From NCBI GenBank assembly GCA_025057695.1, contig JANWVB010000006.1, positions 1 to 25,722 of the forward strand: DNA of 25,722 nt. The letters run 5' to 3'. Below are positions 14,768 through 21,815 of the stretch, in pieces. The DNA comes from Patescibacteria group bacterium. GTDB taxonomy: Bacteria > Patescibacteriota > Microgenomatia > UBA8517. Position 1 is the first letter of the stretch. Every line of letters begins with the position of its first letter. The position numbers and the translations under genes are program-made. The notes under the pieces are model-generated. The model searched no databases. It was not told the origin of the DNA and saw only the letters and a list, made by a program, of their open reading frames with translations.

Positions 14768-16159
14768 TTACACTTTCTCAAACAGCAAGAATTTCAGACC
14801 TTCAAAATTCTTCATTTCAGTTTTTTTGTAACCGTTAAGGACAACCTCATCTGGATTTCCGGATGTTATCACACCGATTTTTGAAGTGTTGGGGAGCTTT
14901 CTTATGATATCTTCTTCTGCTATTAAGGCAGTGCCGACGTAGTAAGGCAAATCGTTTCCGTTTGGCAGGTATAAAGGAGCTGGAATTTTGTAATATTTTG
15001 ATTCCCATAAATGATGTGCACTTGAATTCCAATTAATTAAAAAGATATTCTCATCCTCGCTTAAAACACTTTTGACGTAAGCTGAATATTCACGGAAAGG
15101 CAGTTTTGTTGGATTTACAAAGTAATGAAAATCAATGATGGCAAAGATAATTATTGTTAATGAAATCGGGATTATAGACAATTTTGATCTTAGCGAAGCC
15201 AGTATAAGCATAGCGCTTGGTATTGTGAATAAAAGATAGCGATTGTAAAAGATTGCAGTGAAATGTTGTGACACAACCCATGTAGTGGTAATTGGCACGA
15301 AAAACCATAAAAAAAGAAACAAGCTTTTTTTGATTCCCTTCCACCATTTGCGAGTTAGCAAAATGCCAAAAACAGAGTACAAAGCTAATTTATAAATTGG
15401 CAGATTCAGAAATGGAATTTGATAATCAAGGCTCTTTATTCCTTCCGCTAAGTAGTCATATATTAGAATTTTCAAATCTTCATAATCAGGTTTACCAAGC
15501 CAAAAGCCGCTACTTACCTTGGTAATTTGCATGTAAAGTGGCCAGACCCATGGGATGTAGCCAAGACTCACGAAAAGGAAAAGTTTAAACAATGTGCGAC
15601 CGTTCTTGCGATTGCCCAAAGCAATTTCGTATAAAAACCACAAGCCTTGCGCAACAAGGGCAAACATTGCAAAATGATGTGAGTACAAAGCCCAAAGAGT
15701 CCAAAAAACATAGCCGATTTTTGTAGTTGTTTTTATTATTTCCCCTTTTTCACGAGTGGTAATTTTCAAGAAATAGTACATTTTCAAGAAATAGTACATT
15801 GAAGCTGTTAATCCAAGTGCAAGAATAGAGTACATACGACCTTCAAACGCGTACATAAAGAAAAAGGGATTCAAAGCGGTAAGAATAGCGGCAATCGCGC
15901 CTGTTTTTTTGCTCCACAAAAGCGATCCGATTCTGAATGTAAAAATTATTGCCAGAATGTAGAAAATTAACGATAGACTTCTTATTACAACTTCGCTTGT
16001 GCCAAAAAGCTGAAAAGCGCCGTGTAACCAAAGATTCCAAAGGGGAGGAGATGTGTCTTGAGAAATAATTTTTAAAATCTCTGGTATTGGTCGCATTGAC
16101 AAAATCGCGCTAAATCCTTCGTCTCCCCATATGCTTGTTGTGAACTGGTTATTAGTCAT
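14768..16159 (-). CDS. GT39-type membrane glycosyltransferase, short N-terminus
   Basis: This 463-residue GT-C protein has the first-loop signature IWGDEGFSAILSMRPIPEIL (10-29; D13/E14) and ISQDTSPPLWNLWLHG (32-47), followed by about ten membrane segments and a soluble tail. Most relatives have a transmembrane helix before the DE pair. Here the protein starts only 12 residues before it. The frame is open a little further upstream (about 12 codons to a TAA) but offers no start codon, so the first helix seems to be lost. Residues 121-132 are MYYFLKMYYFLK, encoded by an 18-bp tandem duplication. A TATAGT lies 15 nt before the ATG and a weak AGGA 9 nt before it. Function may be reduced by the missing helix; this is inference. 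Confidence 0.78.
   Translation of the reverse strand: MTNNQFTTSIWGDEGFSAILSMRPIPEILKIISQDTSPPLWNLWLHGAFQLFGTSEVVIRSLSLIFYILAIIFTFRIGSLLWSKKTGAIAAILTALNPFFFMYAFEGRMYSILALGLTASMYYFLKMYYFLKITTREKGEIIKTTTKIGYVFWTLWALYSHHFAMFALVAQGLWFLYEIALGNRKNGRTLFKLFLFVSLGYIPWVWPLYMQITKVSSGFWLGKPDYEDLKILIYDYLAEGIKSLDYQIPFLNLPIYKLALYSVFGILLTRKWWKGIKKSLFLFLWFFVPITTTWVVSQHFTAIFYNRYLLFTIPSAMLILASLRSKLSIIPISLTIIIFAIIDFHYFVNPTKLPFREYSAYVKSVLSEDENIFLINWNSSAHHLWESKYYKIPAPLYLPNGNDLPYYVGTALIAEEDIIRKLPNTSKIGVITSGNPDEVVLNGYKKTEMKNFEGLKFLLFEKV
15763..15798. repeat. 18-bp exact tandem duplication inside the second GT39 gene
   Basis: The unit TTTTCAAGAAATAGTACA occurs twice in a row (15763-15780 and 15781-15798), followed by two more matching bases. 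It is in frame and adds a second MYYFLK to the protein (residues 121-132). It looks like a recent slippage event. Confidence 0.95.
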
Positions 16160-16288
16160 AAATTTATTCCTAACACTATAATAATAGTTGATTTAGGTAA
16201 AGGTTAATTTCTTTTTGTATATTTTGTATATTTAGAATAATTAAAATGGGATTGTTTTTAATTACCCACTTGTTGTTTACTTAATTTT

Positions 16289-17056
16289 TTGTCAAATTGC
16301 TTGTATGCAGGAAAAAAATACGCGGATCAAATCCCCGTAAACCAAACTTTCATAAATCAAAATGTGGATGTGAACACAGTAAATCAGCCTATGATAAATC
16401 AAGTTGTAGGATCTGGCAAAAACGAAATATCTGAAAGTAGGACTGTTTATGCAAGCAGAGTGCTTCGTTTGTCCGCAGCGATGCTTGATTGGTTGATTGT
16501 AGGTTTTTTAACTTTTTTTTTCTTGGCACCGTTTTATTTTTTTGATTTTTTAAGTATATTGATAGGTCAGATGTTAGTTTATTTAATGCCTGTGTTGTAT
16601 TCTATTTTTTTGGTGAAACTCCGAAATGCGACACTCGCCAAGCAATTTTTTGGTTTAGAAGTTAAATCAGAGTATGGAAGAGAATTAACTTGGCTTCAGG
16701 TAATCTTAAGGGAATTTATTGGTAAAATACTTTCTTCGTTTTGGTTGCTTGGATTTATATGGATTTTCTTTGATAAAAAGCGTCAAGGTTGGCATGACAA
16801 AATTGCAAAAACTGTGGTTGTGCAAGTTAAAGAAATAAGTAAAGTTAAAAGAGTTATGGCTTGGTTTTTTGTTTTTATATCTTCGATTTTGCCTATTTTA
16901 GGAATTATCGCAGTAATAATATTATTTTTTATAAACCCATACGCAAAGATTAGAAAAAATATGGAAACAGAGCAAGAGTTGCGAATGATTCAACAACAAA
17001 AGCAGAAAGAGATGAACCTTTTGTTTAATACTATCACGCCAACTGAAACAAGGTGA
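16289..17056 (+). CDS. RDD-family membrane protein
   Basis: The RDD domain (about residues 54-175) reads ASRVLRLSAAMLDWLIVGFL, then LMPVLYSIFLVKLRNATLAK, QFFGLEVK, LREFIGKILSS and FDKKRQGWHDKIAKTVVV, the standard RDD pattern with its Arg and Asp pairs. A last hydrophobic helix is at about 190-220 and a Glu/Gln-rich tail follows. RDD proteins are small membrane proteins, some linked to ion transport; function here is unknown. The start is uncertain. The open frame offers only TTG codons (16289, 16301). A better-placed ATG at 16305 is one base out of frame because of a run of seven A (16312-16318). With eight A the protein would start MQEKKYADQIPVNQTF. The ORF ends in TGA. Confidence 0.75.
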   Translation: MSNCLYAGKKYADQIPVNQTFINQNVDVNTVNQPMINQVVGSGKNEISESRTVYASRVLRLSAAMLDWLIVGFLTFFFLAPFYFFDFLSILIGQMLVYLMPVLYSIFLVKLRNATLAKQFFGLEVKSEYGRELTWLQVILREFIGKILSSFWLLGFIWIFFDKKRQGWHDKIAKTVVVQVKEISKVKRVMAWFFVFISSILPILGIIAVIILFFINPYAKIRKNMETEQELRMIQQQKQKEMNLLFNTITPTETR

Positions 17057-17242
17057 GTTCCTTAAAAAAATACTGTTTTTTGTCGTTTCACCAAGCACCC
17101 TTTAGTTGAGGCTTCAAGAGAAAGAAGAAGCTAAGTTTTACTTTAAAATTGATTGTGTTATTTCACGAATTAAAATTTGAGTGATTAATATTGAAATAGT
17201 ATTTAAACAGATTTATATTTTATTTGATTTGTTTGTTTTGTA

Positions 17243-18733
17243 TTACACTTTTTCGGTAACCCTATAGTCAATATATTTTCCCATCATCAGTCTGGTGTGT
17301 GCATCCAGCCCCGGCAATGCTCCAAACACAAAACCAACAACAGGCATTAACACAAACTCAAGTGGTTTTATAAAAACTTTCCATTTTGGGTAATTTGCAG
17401 GTCTAGGTGGACGATAAATGCTGTCAAAAATAAGCATTACAACCAAAAAACATAACGCTATTGTCAAAATAAGAGAAGACACTTGTGGAACCATGTATCC
17501 TAATGTGGTTCTTCCAAAGGCTGGATTTATAAAAGATGGCAAAGTAAGTCCTATTGTAATCAGAAACCAATTTACAGGCCACAAAAAGTGCGACCAAGCA
17601 AATGTTATTAATCTGAAAGTTTTTGATGCGAAGGGAACGTTTCTTGAAAATAAATAATTTTTTACAATCCAGGGAGTATCAGAAACTCCCCATGCCCAAC
17701 GTTTGAGTTGTTCGTATTGATTTACCATCGTTTTCCAAAATGTTGTTGATTGGGCCGCGTCTACCAAAACAGGCAAATACAAAGGTTCAACTTCTACTTT
17801 GCCATTATTTGCATAAAAAGATTTGAAAAATATTCCCCAATCTTCAGGTATTTTGTCAGGGTCCCAGTAGCCAGCTTTGTCAAGCAGGTAAAGTGGCAAA
17901 GAGTAATTTTGTCCATTTATTAGTCTATCTTTTCTTGATAGTTGAGAAAATTGCCACATGGACATTAAAGTGTTTAAAACTCTGCTTATCATTGGCAATT
18001 CCCAGATATTTTTGTAAAACAAAACTGCCCCTTGCCAGAAGGTATCCAATCTGTTTGGGTTTTTCAAAAATTGGTAAGTTAGAAGCGCGAAATGGCTTTG
18101 GTGATATGCATGATCGGCATCACAACTTGTGATTATGATATTTTTTATATTCATTTTTCTTTTGTCCACAAGTTCATTTTTTAACCAGATTGCCGCGTAT
18201 CTTTCGTTTGAGGCTTTGCCTTTGATTTCTCCTTTGGCGAGCGTGTGCACAGTTACAAAAAAATTTGCAAATTTGTTTCTAAATTTTTTTTGCAATGCTT
18301 TTACTTTGGGTATTCTTTCTTCTTCCGGTTCAGCGGCTTCCATTGCCAAACAAACTGAAATTTGGTTTTTGGGGAGTGTTTGATTTGCGATGTTGTCAAG
18401 TGTTTTTTCTAATGTATGAAGTGGTTCTTTGTATGTGGTAACAATGATAGCATGATGCACATGTTTGTAATTTTTTAATTTTTTGAGTTCGTTAACCCAA
18501 TCTGTTTTGATTGTTTCTTGTATTCGCAGATGCGTGACTACTGAAGAAATTGCAATTGTTAAAGATTGATAAAACCAGTACACATTAAATGCCAGTATGA
18601 AATAAGCTGTTGTTTCCGGGATAAAAAATACTCCCCAATATGGAAATATTATTAAATTCCAAGAAACCAACCCAGGCAAAATTTCCAACAGTCTTGTTGC
18701 AAGGTGGTCATATTTAAAAAAAAAGTTTCTCAT
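17243..18733 (-). CDS. Processive-type GT2 membrane glycosyltransferase (cellulose-synthase-like)
   Basis: The product has 496 residues: two N-terminal helices (about 20-68), a cytoplasmic GT-A catalytic domain (about 90-350) and several C-terminal helices (about 370-480). Motifs are AIIVTTYKEPLHTLEKTLDN (95-114), ASNERYA, the metal-binding SCDADHAY (D205 and D207), the catalytic EDWG (297-300) and QLKRWAWG (342-349, the QxxRW acceptor motif). These are the D, DxD, (E/D)D and QxxRW elements of cellulose/hyaluronan-synthase-like enzymes, which polymerise and extrude a sugar chain. It is the last gene of a leftward group and starts 6 bp after a 41-codon ORF. The product polymer is unknown. Confidence 0.87.
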   Translation of the reverse strand: MRNFFFKYDHLATRLLEILPGLVSWNLIIFPYWGVFFIPETTAYFILAFNVYWFYQSLTIAISSVVTHLRIQETIKTDWVNELKKLKNYKHVHHAIIVTTYKEPLHTLEKTLDNIANQTLPKNQISVCLAMEAAEPEEERIPKVKALQKKFRNKFANFFVTVHTLAKGEIKGKASNERYAAIWLKNELVDKRKMNIKNIIITSCDADHAYHQSHFALLTYQFLKNPNRLDTFWQGAVLFYKNIWELPMISRVLNTLMSMWQFSQLSRKDRLINGQNYSLPLYLLDKAGYWDPDKIPEDWGIFFKSFYANNGKVEVEPLYLPVLVDAAQSTTFWKTMVNQYEQLKRWAWGVSDTPWIVKNYLFSRNVPFASKTFRLITFAWSHFLWPVNWFLITIGLTLPSFINPAFGRTTLGYMVPQVSSLILTIALCFLVVMLIFDSIYRPPRPANYPKWKVFIKPLEFVLMPVVGFVFGALPGLDAHTRLMMGKYIDYRVTEKV

Positions 18734-18739
18734 TTAATT

Positions 18740-18865
18740 TTACTTTAACTTTGGTAAAGCGGGTAAGTGAGGAATTTTAATCAAACCTTGATTGTATTTG
18801 TTGAGAATTTTTTTAACTGTTTTTAGTAAAAAATTCTGCAAATCAAATGCGATTTGTTTAATCAT
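18740..18865 (-). CDS. Candidate 41-aa small protein upstream of the GT2
   Basis: ATG at 18865 reads MIKQIAFDLQNFLLKTVKKI, then LNKYNQGLIKIPHLPALPKL plus K, and stops at TAA 18740, just 6 bp before the GT2 start. The first 24 residues could form a basic amphipathic helix, and the tail is proline-rich (PHLPALP). It sits between the 101-aa gene (34-bp gap) and the GT2 in the same direction, with normal codon use for this genome. No family is recognised. It could be a membrane-peripheral partner of the GT2, or a translated leader that couples GT2 synthesis. Chance occurrence cannot be excluded at this length. Confidence 0.45.
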   Translation of the reverse strand: MIKQIAFDLQNFLLKTVKKILNKYNQGLIKIPHLPALPKLK

Positions 18866-18899
18866 TTTTTTGAAAAGACAAAAGAGCCTGTTATTTTTC

Positions 18900-19205
18900 T
18901 TAAACATCTAATGTTTTTATTTTTTCCTTTATTGTTTTTAACATTTGATCAAAAAGATATTTAGATAACCAATTAATAAATTTAGGGTGTTTGTTTGTGC
19001 GATGTTGCTGATTTTTTACTTCTTCCAAAGCTTGCTTGTAGATTTTTAGATCGTGATCAGCAGCTTTGGAGTTGAATATTACTTTGTCGCCGAGCAAACT
19101 TTGCTCACAAGCTATTACATCTGCCTGGGTTATCCCAAGAGCAAATTGTTCGTAATGGTTGACGTTTACGTAAGTAGATCTGGTTTTTGTATAGTATTTG
19201 GACAT
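18900..19205 (-). CDS. Unknown 101-aa protein
   Basis: No family is recognised. The protein is soluble and charged. A Tyr/Asn-rich head (SKYYTKTRSTYVNVNHYEQF) precedes a mixed segment around residues 27-50, and the C-terminal half is helical and basic, ending IKEKIKTLDV. It starts 8 bp after the stop of the SAM-hydrolase-like gene, so the two are almost certainly co-transcribed. No signal peptide or membrane segment is visible. Confidence 0.6.
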   Translation of the reverse strand: MSKYYTKTRSTYVNVNHYEQFALGITQADVIACEQSLLGDKVIFNSKAADHDLKIYKQALEEVKNQQHRTNKHPKFINWLSKYLFDQMLKTIKEKIKTLDV

Positions 19206-19213
19206 AAGCTAAT

Positions 19214-20035
19214 TTAAAACTTTGAAAAATTGACTTTATCTCCTATCTCAAAACCAAAAGCCTTTTGCGCACTACCTTTTTTTGATTGTACTGCTATTTC
19301 TAGAAATCTTACATCTTTTATTCCTGAACTTCCTATGTAAATTCCCGCTTTTCCTTCGGGTATATCTTTTAACCTATTGTAAAAAGTTATCTTGCCAAAA
19401 TTGGTTTGTATTAACTCTCCATGCGAAAAAGATATTTCATTTGAGGCAATTGTTGTTTTGGCGTTCCCAAAAGCGTCTATGCACCAAATGCAATTTGGTG
19501 CGTTTTTCCTTGTTGATATCTGCAAATTTTCTGTTGGAAATTTTTCCCCTTTGAATATCCATGAAACCAATCTGGGTACATAATCAAAACTTCTGAATTG
19601 ACTGTTTTTTATGTACTCCATGCCTGTTTCATCAATTAAACCGATTTTTTTTGCGTGATCTAGCACATTTACTAATTTTACCACTGATACTTGATTGACT
19701 AAGTTTAGTTTTTTAACTAATGACAGTGTGTATCCTCTTATTGTTGAAACTACGAGAGTCTTTTTATAGTAAAAGTATGCAAAGTCTGTTCCATTCTCGC
19801 CGTCTTCTTTTATATAGCCTCTAGGGGCGACATTTGCGAAAACCACTCCCTCTTTGCCTTCTGAAGCGTCAAGTGAGTCTATTATATTACCAGCGGCTTC
19901 TATTGTGGGTATGCTTCCAAGATCCGAGCTTACTCCGACAATGTTTATATTGGTAAATCCCAAAGAAGCCCACCGGGTGACTTGCCTGCCTTTTTCATTT
20001 TCTTCTTTGCAATCGGTTATTATTGTGACAAACAT
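19214..20035 (-). CDS. Divergent SAM hydroxide adenosyltransferase (DUF62)-like protein
   Basis: The family (S-adenosyl-L-methionine hydrolases and chlorinase/fluorinase relatives) cleaves SAM to adenosine and methionine. The 273-residue protein begins FVTIITDCKEENEKG, parallel to the canonical ITDFG-x-x-D start. NVAPRG stands where VVDPGVG is usual, and TIRGYTLSLV where GPDNGLLSLV is usual. The C-terminal domain ends with GIYIGSSGIKDVRFLEIAVQ and the GDKV segment, matching the second domain of the family. The canonical Asp of VDPGVG is absent, so the active site differs from characterised SAM hydrolases. I recall CPR proteins of this style annotated as chlorinase/fluorinase. Catalysis is uncertain; halogenation is not supported. 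It heads the run to the 101-aa, 41-aa and GT2 genes. Confidence 0.65.
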   Translation of the reverse strand: MFVTIITDCKEENEKGRQVTRWASLGFTNINIVGVSSDLGSIPTIEAAGNIIDSLDASEGKEGVVFANVAPRGYIKEDGENGTDFAYFYYKKTLVVSTIRGYTLSLVKKLNLVNQVSVVKLVNVLDHAKKIGLIDETGMEYIKNSQFRSFDYVPRLVSWIFKGEKFPTENLQISTRKNAPNCIWCIDAFGNAKTTIASNEISFSHGELIQTNFGKITFYNRLKDIPEGKAGIYIGSSGIKDVRFLEIAVQSKKGSAQKAFGFEIGDKVNFSKF

Positions 20036-20084
20036 GTTTTATTTATTATTCATTTTGATTTTTTTGCCAAGAATTGTTTGTTTC

Positions 20085-20090
20085 ATTATA
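20085..20090 (-). promoter_or_regulatory. -10 box of the SAM-hydrolase-like gene
   Basis: Perfect TATAAT on the minus strand, just after the T-tract of the terminator. The transcript would start near 20078 with a leader of about 43 nt. No -35 match is seen at the normal spacing. Confidence 0.4.
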
Positions 20091-20100
20091 ATTTAAGCAT

Positions 20101-20161
20101 AAAAAAACCCTCCTAAAGAAGGTTGTTTATAAAGTGAAAACAATCCTTCTTTATTGAGGTT
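20101..20161 (-). terminator. Strong Rho-independent terminator (leftward)
   Basis: Stem arms at 20106-20128 and 20138-20161 pair as 6 bp (TTGTTT/AAACAA), a 1-nt bulge, 9 bp (TAAAGAAGG/CCTTCTTTA), a 2x2 internal loop and 5 bp including one G-U. The loop is 9 nt. On the minus strand the stem is followed by seven T (20107-20101). It lies between the TrpR/YerC gene and the SAM-hydrolase-like gene. Confidence 0.8.
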
Positions 20162-20192
20162 TTGACATTAAAATTCTTAAACTTGTTCTCAT
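20151..20192 (-). other. Mini-ORF (13 aa) ending inside the terminator stem
   Basis: ATG 20192 reads MRTSLRILMSKPQ and stops at TAA 20151-20153, within the 5' arm of the hairpin on the transcribed strand. A TACAAT -10 box (20210 to 20205) predicts a transcript start about 6 nt before the ATG. The layout is that of a leader-peptide attenuator, or simply a short terminated RNA of about 98 nt. Translation is not demonstrated. Confidence 0.3.
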
Positions 20193-20204
20193 GTCCACAT
20201 TGCA

Positions 20205-20210
20205 ATTGTA
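20205..20210 (-). promoter_or_regulatory. -10 box upstream of the mini-ORF/terminator
   Basis: TACAAT on the minus strand, about 45 nt upstream of the terminator stem. Predicted transcript start is near 20198. No good -35 box. Confidence 0.35.
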
Positions 20211-20247
20211 TCTTTTTGTCTTAAGTTAATCAATTTAATAGTTTAAA

Positions 20248-20598
20248 TCATTTAATCACTCTTTTTATTTTTTCTGCCCATACATTTGCCCATTCTTCGG
20301 CTTCAACTTTTTTCAAAGCAAGTTCAAAACCTTTACTTTTCATCATTTCAGACACTGTTGATATTGTGGCGCTTGAAACCTTTAGATTATCACGGATGTT
20401 TTTATAACTTCTTTTTTTCTTGAGCCAATATGCAATTGCCAATCTTTTTGAGAAAACTTCGACTTCAGAAGAATTAAAAAAATCGCGCAAAAAAGACTCC
20501 GCTTCATTGAAATTTTTTATATCGCAAATTAATTGAATCAACATTTTGTCTACTTGCTTTTTCAAAGCTGGATTTATTGCTTTTTGCGATATGCGCAT
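20248..20598 (-). CDS. TrpR/YerC-family transcriptional regulator
   Basis: The 116-residue all-helical protein resembles the Trp repressor superfamily (TrpR, YerC/YecD). It has helices with FLRDFFNSSEVEVFSKRLAI (36-55), then the helix-turn-helix SYKNIRDNLKVSSATISTVS (64-83) and a C-terminal helix with EEWANVWAEK. YerC-type members do not necessarily bind tryptophan, and no trp genes are in the window. The DNA target and ligand are unknown. It has no visible SD and is followed by an 85-bp gap and a strong terminator. In Bacillus the related yerC gene lies near pcrA; here a UvrD/PcrA-like gene lies 3.1 kb away. Confidence 0.8.
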   Translation of the reverse strand: MRISQKAINPALKKQVDKMLIQLICDIKNFNEAESFLRDFFNSSEVEVFSKRLAIAYWLKKKRSYKNIRDNLKVSSATISTVSEMMKSKGFELALKKVEAEEWANVWAEKIKRVIK

Positions 20599-20704
20599 GT
20601 TTATTTGTTTAAATCAGATATTTTTATTTTAAACATTTGTTTTATTTAAGCAAAGTATACATCGGTTTTTTATTAGTTCAAAATTAAAATTTTGCATTAG
20701 GCTT

Positions 20705-20732
20705 TTTACTTTTTTTTATTTTATTGTATAAT
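20705..20732 (+). promoter_or_regulatory. Promoter of the split unknown gene
   Basis: TTTACT (20705-20710), a 16-bp spacer and perfect TATAAT (20727-20732). The predicted start is near 20739, giving a leader of about 67 nt to ATG 20806. The 207-bp gap from 20599 to 20805 holds no other recognisable element. Confidence 0.5.
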
Positions 20733-20805
20733 ATTGTAAACTAAAAACCGTTAAATTTGGTCACATTGTTTCTTATAACTTAGAAAAATAAATTAATAAA
20801 AAATT

Positions 20806-21033
20806 ATGGGAGAAACAGCAGATCAAATCGAGTGCCAAACTTCCTTTTCTGTGGTTATTAACGAAGATCAAAGTAGAAAAGGGCGTTTGGCAAGTTTTAG
20901 CATGGTTATTAACGATAAAGAAACAAATATAATAGACTCAAGACTTTGGAGTGGTTTTGCCAGGAATTATATGAAGGTGCTCATGCAGTTTTCCCTGAAA
21001 ACTTTGATCCAAAAGCGGAAGCTGGAAGGGTAA
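20806..21033 (+). CDS. N-terminal fragment of a frameshifted unknown gene
   Basis: ATG 20806 follows a good promoter. Residues 1-48 (MGETADQIECQTSFSVVINE and on) look like genuine protein and contain two similar 17-residue units (SFSVVINEDQ... and SFSMVINDKE...). After about residue 47 the frame turns into an implausible sequence. At the same place a frame shifted by -1 continues for 289 codons. Adding a single base near 20948 would fuse RLW to EWFCQELYEGAH in one natural-looking protein of about 336 residues (20806-21815). No family is recognised. Confidence 0.5.
   Translation: MGETADQIECQTSFSVVINEDQSRKGRLASFSMVINDKETNIIDSRLWSGFARNYMKVLMQFSLKTLIQKRKLEG
20852..20915. repeat. Direct repeat at the start of the split gene
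   Basis: TGGTTATTAACGA occurs at 20852-20864 and 20903-20915, 51 bp (17 codons) apart in the same frame, giving VVINE and MVIND within two similar 17-residue units. It suggests an old internal duplication. Confidence 0.7.
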
Positions 21034-21815
21034 ATTTCTTCAGGCAGATTCAAGAAGATGAGCGAGCTTTTTTTAACGACAATAGGGAAGCCTTTCTGGA
21101 ATCTATTCGACGCAAATCGGCTGAAAGCTTTAGACGAATTGGCGGTTTTATCCCAGGTAAACATGTTGCTATGCGTGGTCCAGTTGATATTTATGCAGTT
21201 GACCAAAATGGAATGACTCAAAAGAGTGTTGAAATTTCTTACCCTGAATTTTCAGTTATCAGTAGAATAAATCTGCAAGAGGCTTATCCTGATAAGCCTC
21301 TTGCAAGGATGCTTTTTGCGCCTGATCGTCGTAGACTTTTGCAGACCCCTTTTTTTAGTATTTTTTACTATTTGGATCAAAATAAAAGATTGGTTGCAAA
21401 AATTTATTGTGAATCTCCTCAGGTTCTTTTTCATGATGTACCGGATTATTTAATGAAAGATGTTGCTTTGGTTTTAAGTTCATGTTTAGGGAATTGGCTC
21501 TCGGTATGTGAAGGTTTTGCGGAGCGGATTTCTTATCCTGATCCTGAAGGTGAACATCATTTAGCTTTAACGCCAATTGTAAGCGGATTATATTCCACGT
21601 TTGTTTCAGAGAAATTGATTTCTTATATAGAATTGGTTCAGCCATATTTAAATGAACAGGCGGAAACAATCAATATAAAAGAAGCCTTGGCTGTTTACTC
21701 AGTGCCTCATCTAAAGAAAACCGATAAAAATATTTACGTTTACGTTAATGTTTCATACACTGGTCAGGTATTAAAATATGACATACCAGGAGCCTTCCAA
21801 AGATTGGCTAGTTAG
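20946..21815 (+). CDS. Unknown protein, main part of a frameshifted gene
   Basis: This frame is open from about 20919 to 21815. The first start-like codon is TTG 20946, but it is probably not a real start, since the N-terminal part is encoded one frame over from 20806. The protein has mixed alpha/beta composition with no signal peptide or membrane helix. Segments include DPKAEAGRVNFFRQIQEDER, RRIGGFIPGKHVAMRGPVDI and DPEGEHHLALTPIVSGLYST, ending in a beta-like KNIYVYVNVSYTGQVLKYDI. I recognise no family. The shift site has no X-XXY-YYZ slippery heptamer, so a one-base deletion (real or from assembly) is more likely than programmed frameshifting. Confidence 0.65.
   Translation: MEWFCQELYEGAHAVFPENFDPKAEAGRVNFFRQIQEDERAFFNDNREAFLESIRRKSAESFRRIGGFIPGKHVAMRGPVDIYAVDQNGMTQKSVEISYPEFSVISRINLQEAYPDKPLARMLFAPDRRRLLQTPFFSIFYYLDQNKRLVAKIYCESPQVLFHDVPDYLMKDVALVLSSCLGNWLSVCEGFAERISYPDPEGEHHLALTPIVSGLYSTFVSEKLISYIELVQPYLNEQAETINIKEALAVYSVPHLKKTDKNIYVYVNVSYTGQVLKYDIPGAFQRLAS

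Noticed and set aside
17057..17242. Possible RNA gene in the gap between the RDD gene and the GT2
   Set aside because: Only weak pairing (GGTGA with TCACC across an A/T-rich loop) and no conserved RNA signature; I see nothing supportable in this gap.
20061..20119. AGGAGG plus ATG chain of tiny ORFs (MLKL and a 15-codon ORF) ahead of the SAM-hydrolase-like gene
   Set aside because: The AGGAGG is part of the terminator stem and its ATG is followed by a stop after four codons. The next ATG overlaps the -10 box and would not be in the transcript.
20946..20955. Programmed -1 frameshifting in the split unknown gene
   Set aside because: No X-XXY-YYZ slippery heptamer, no SD-like stimulator and no strong hairpin directly downstream, so a one-base deletion explains it better.
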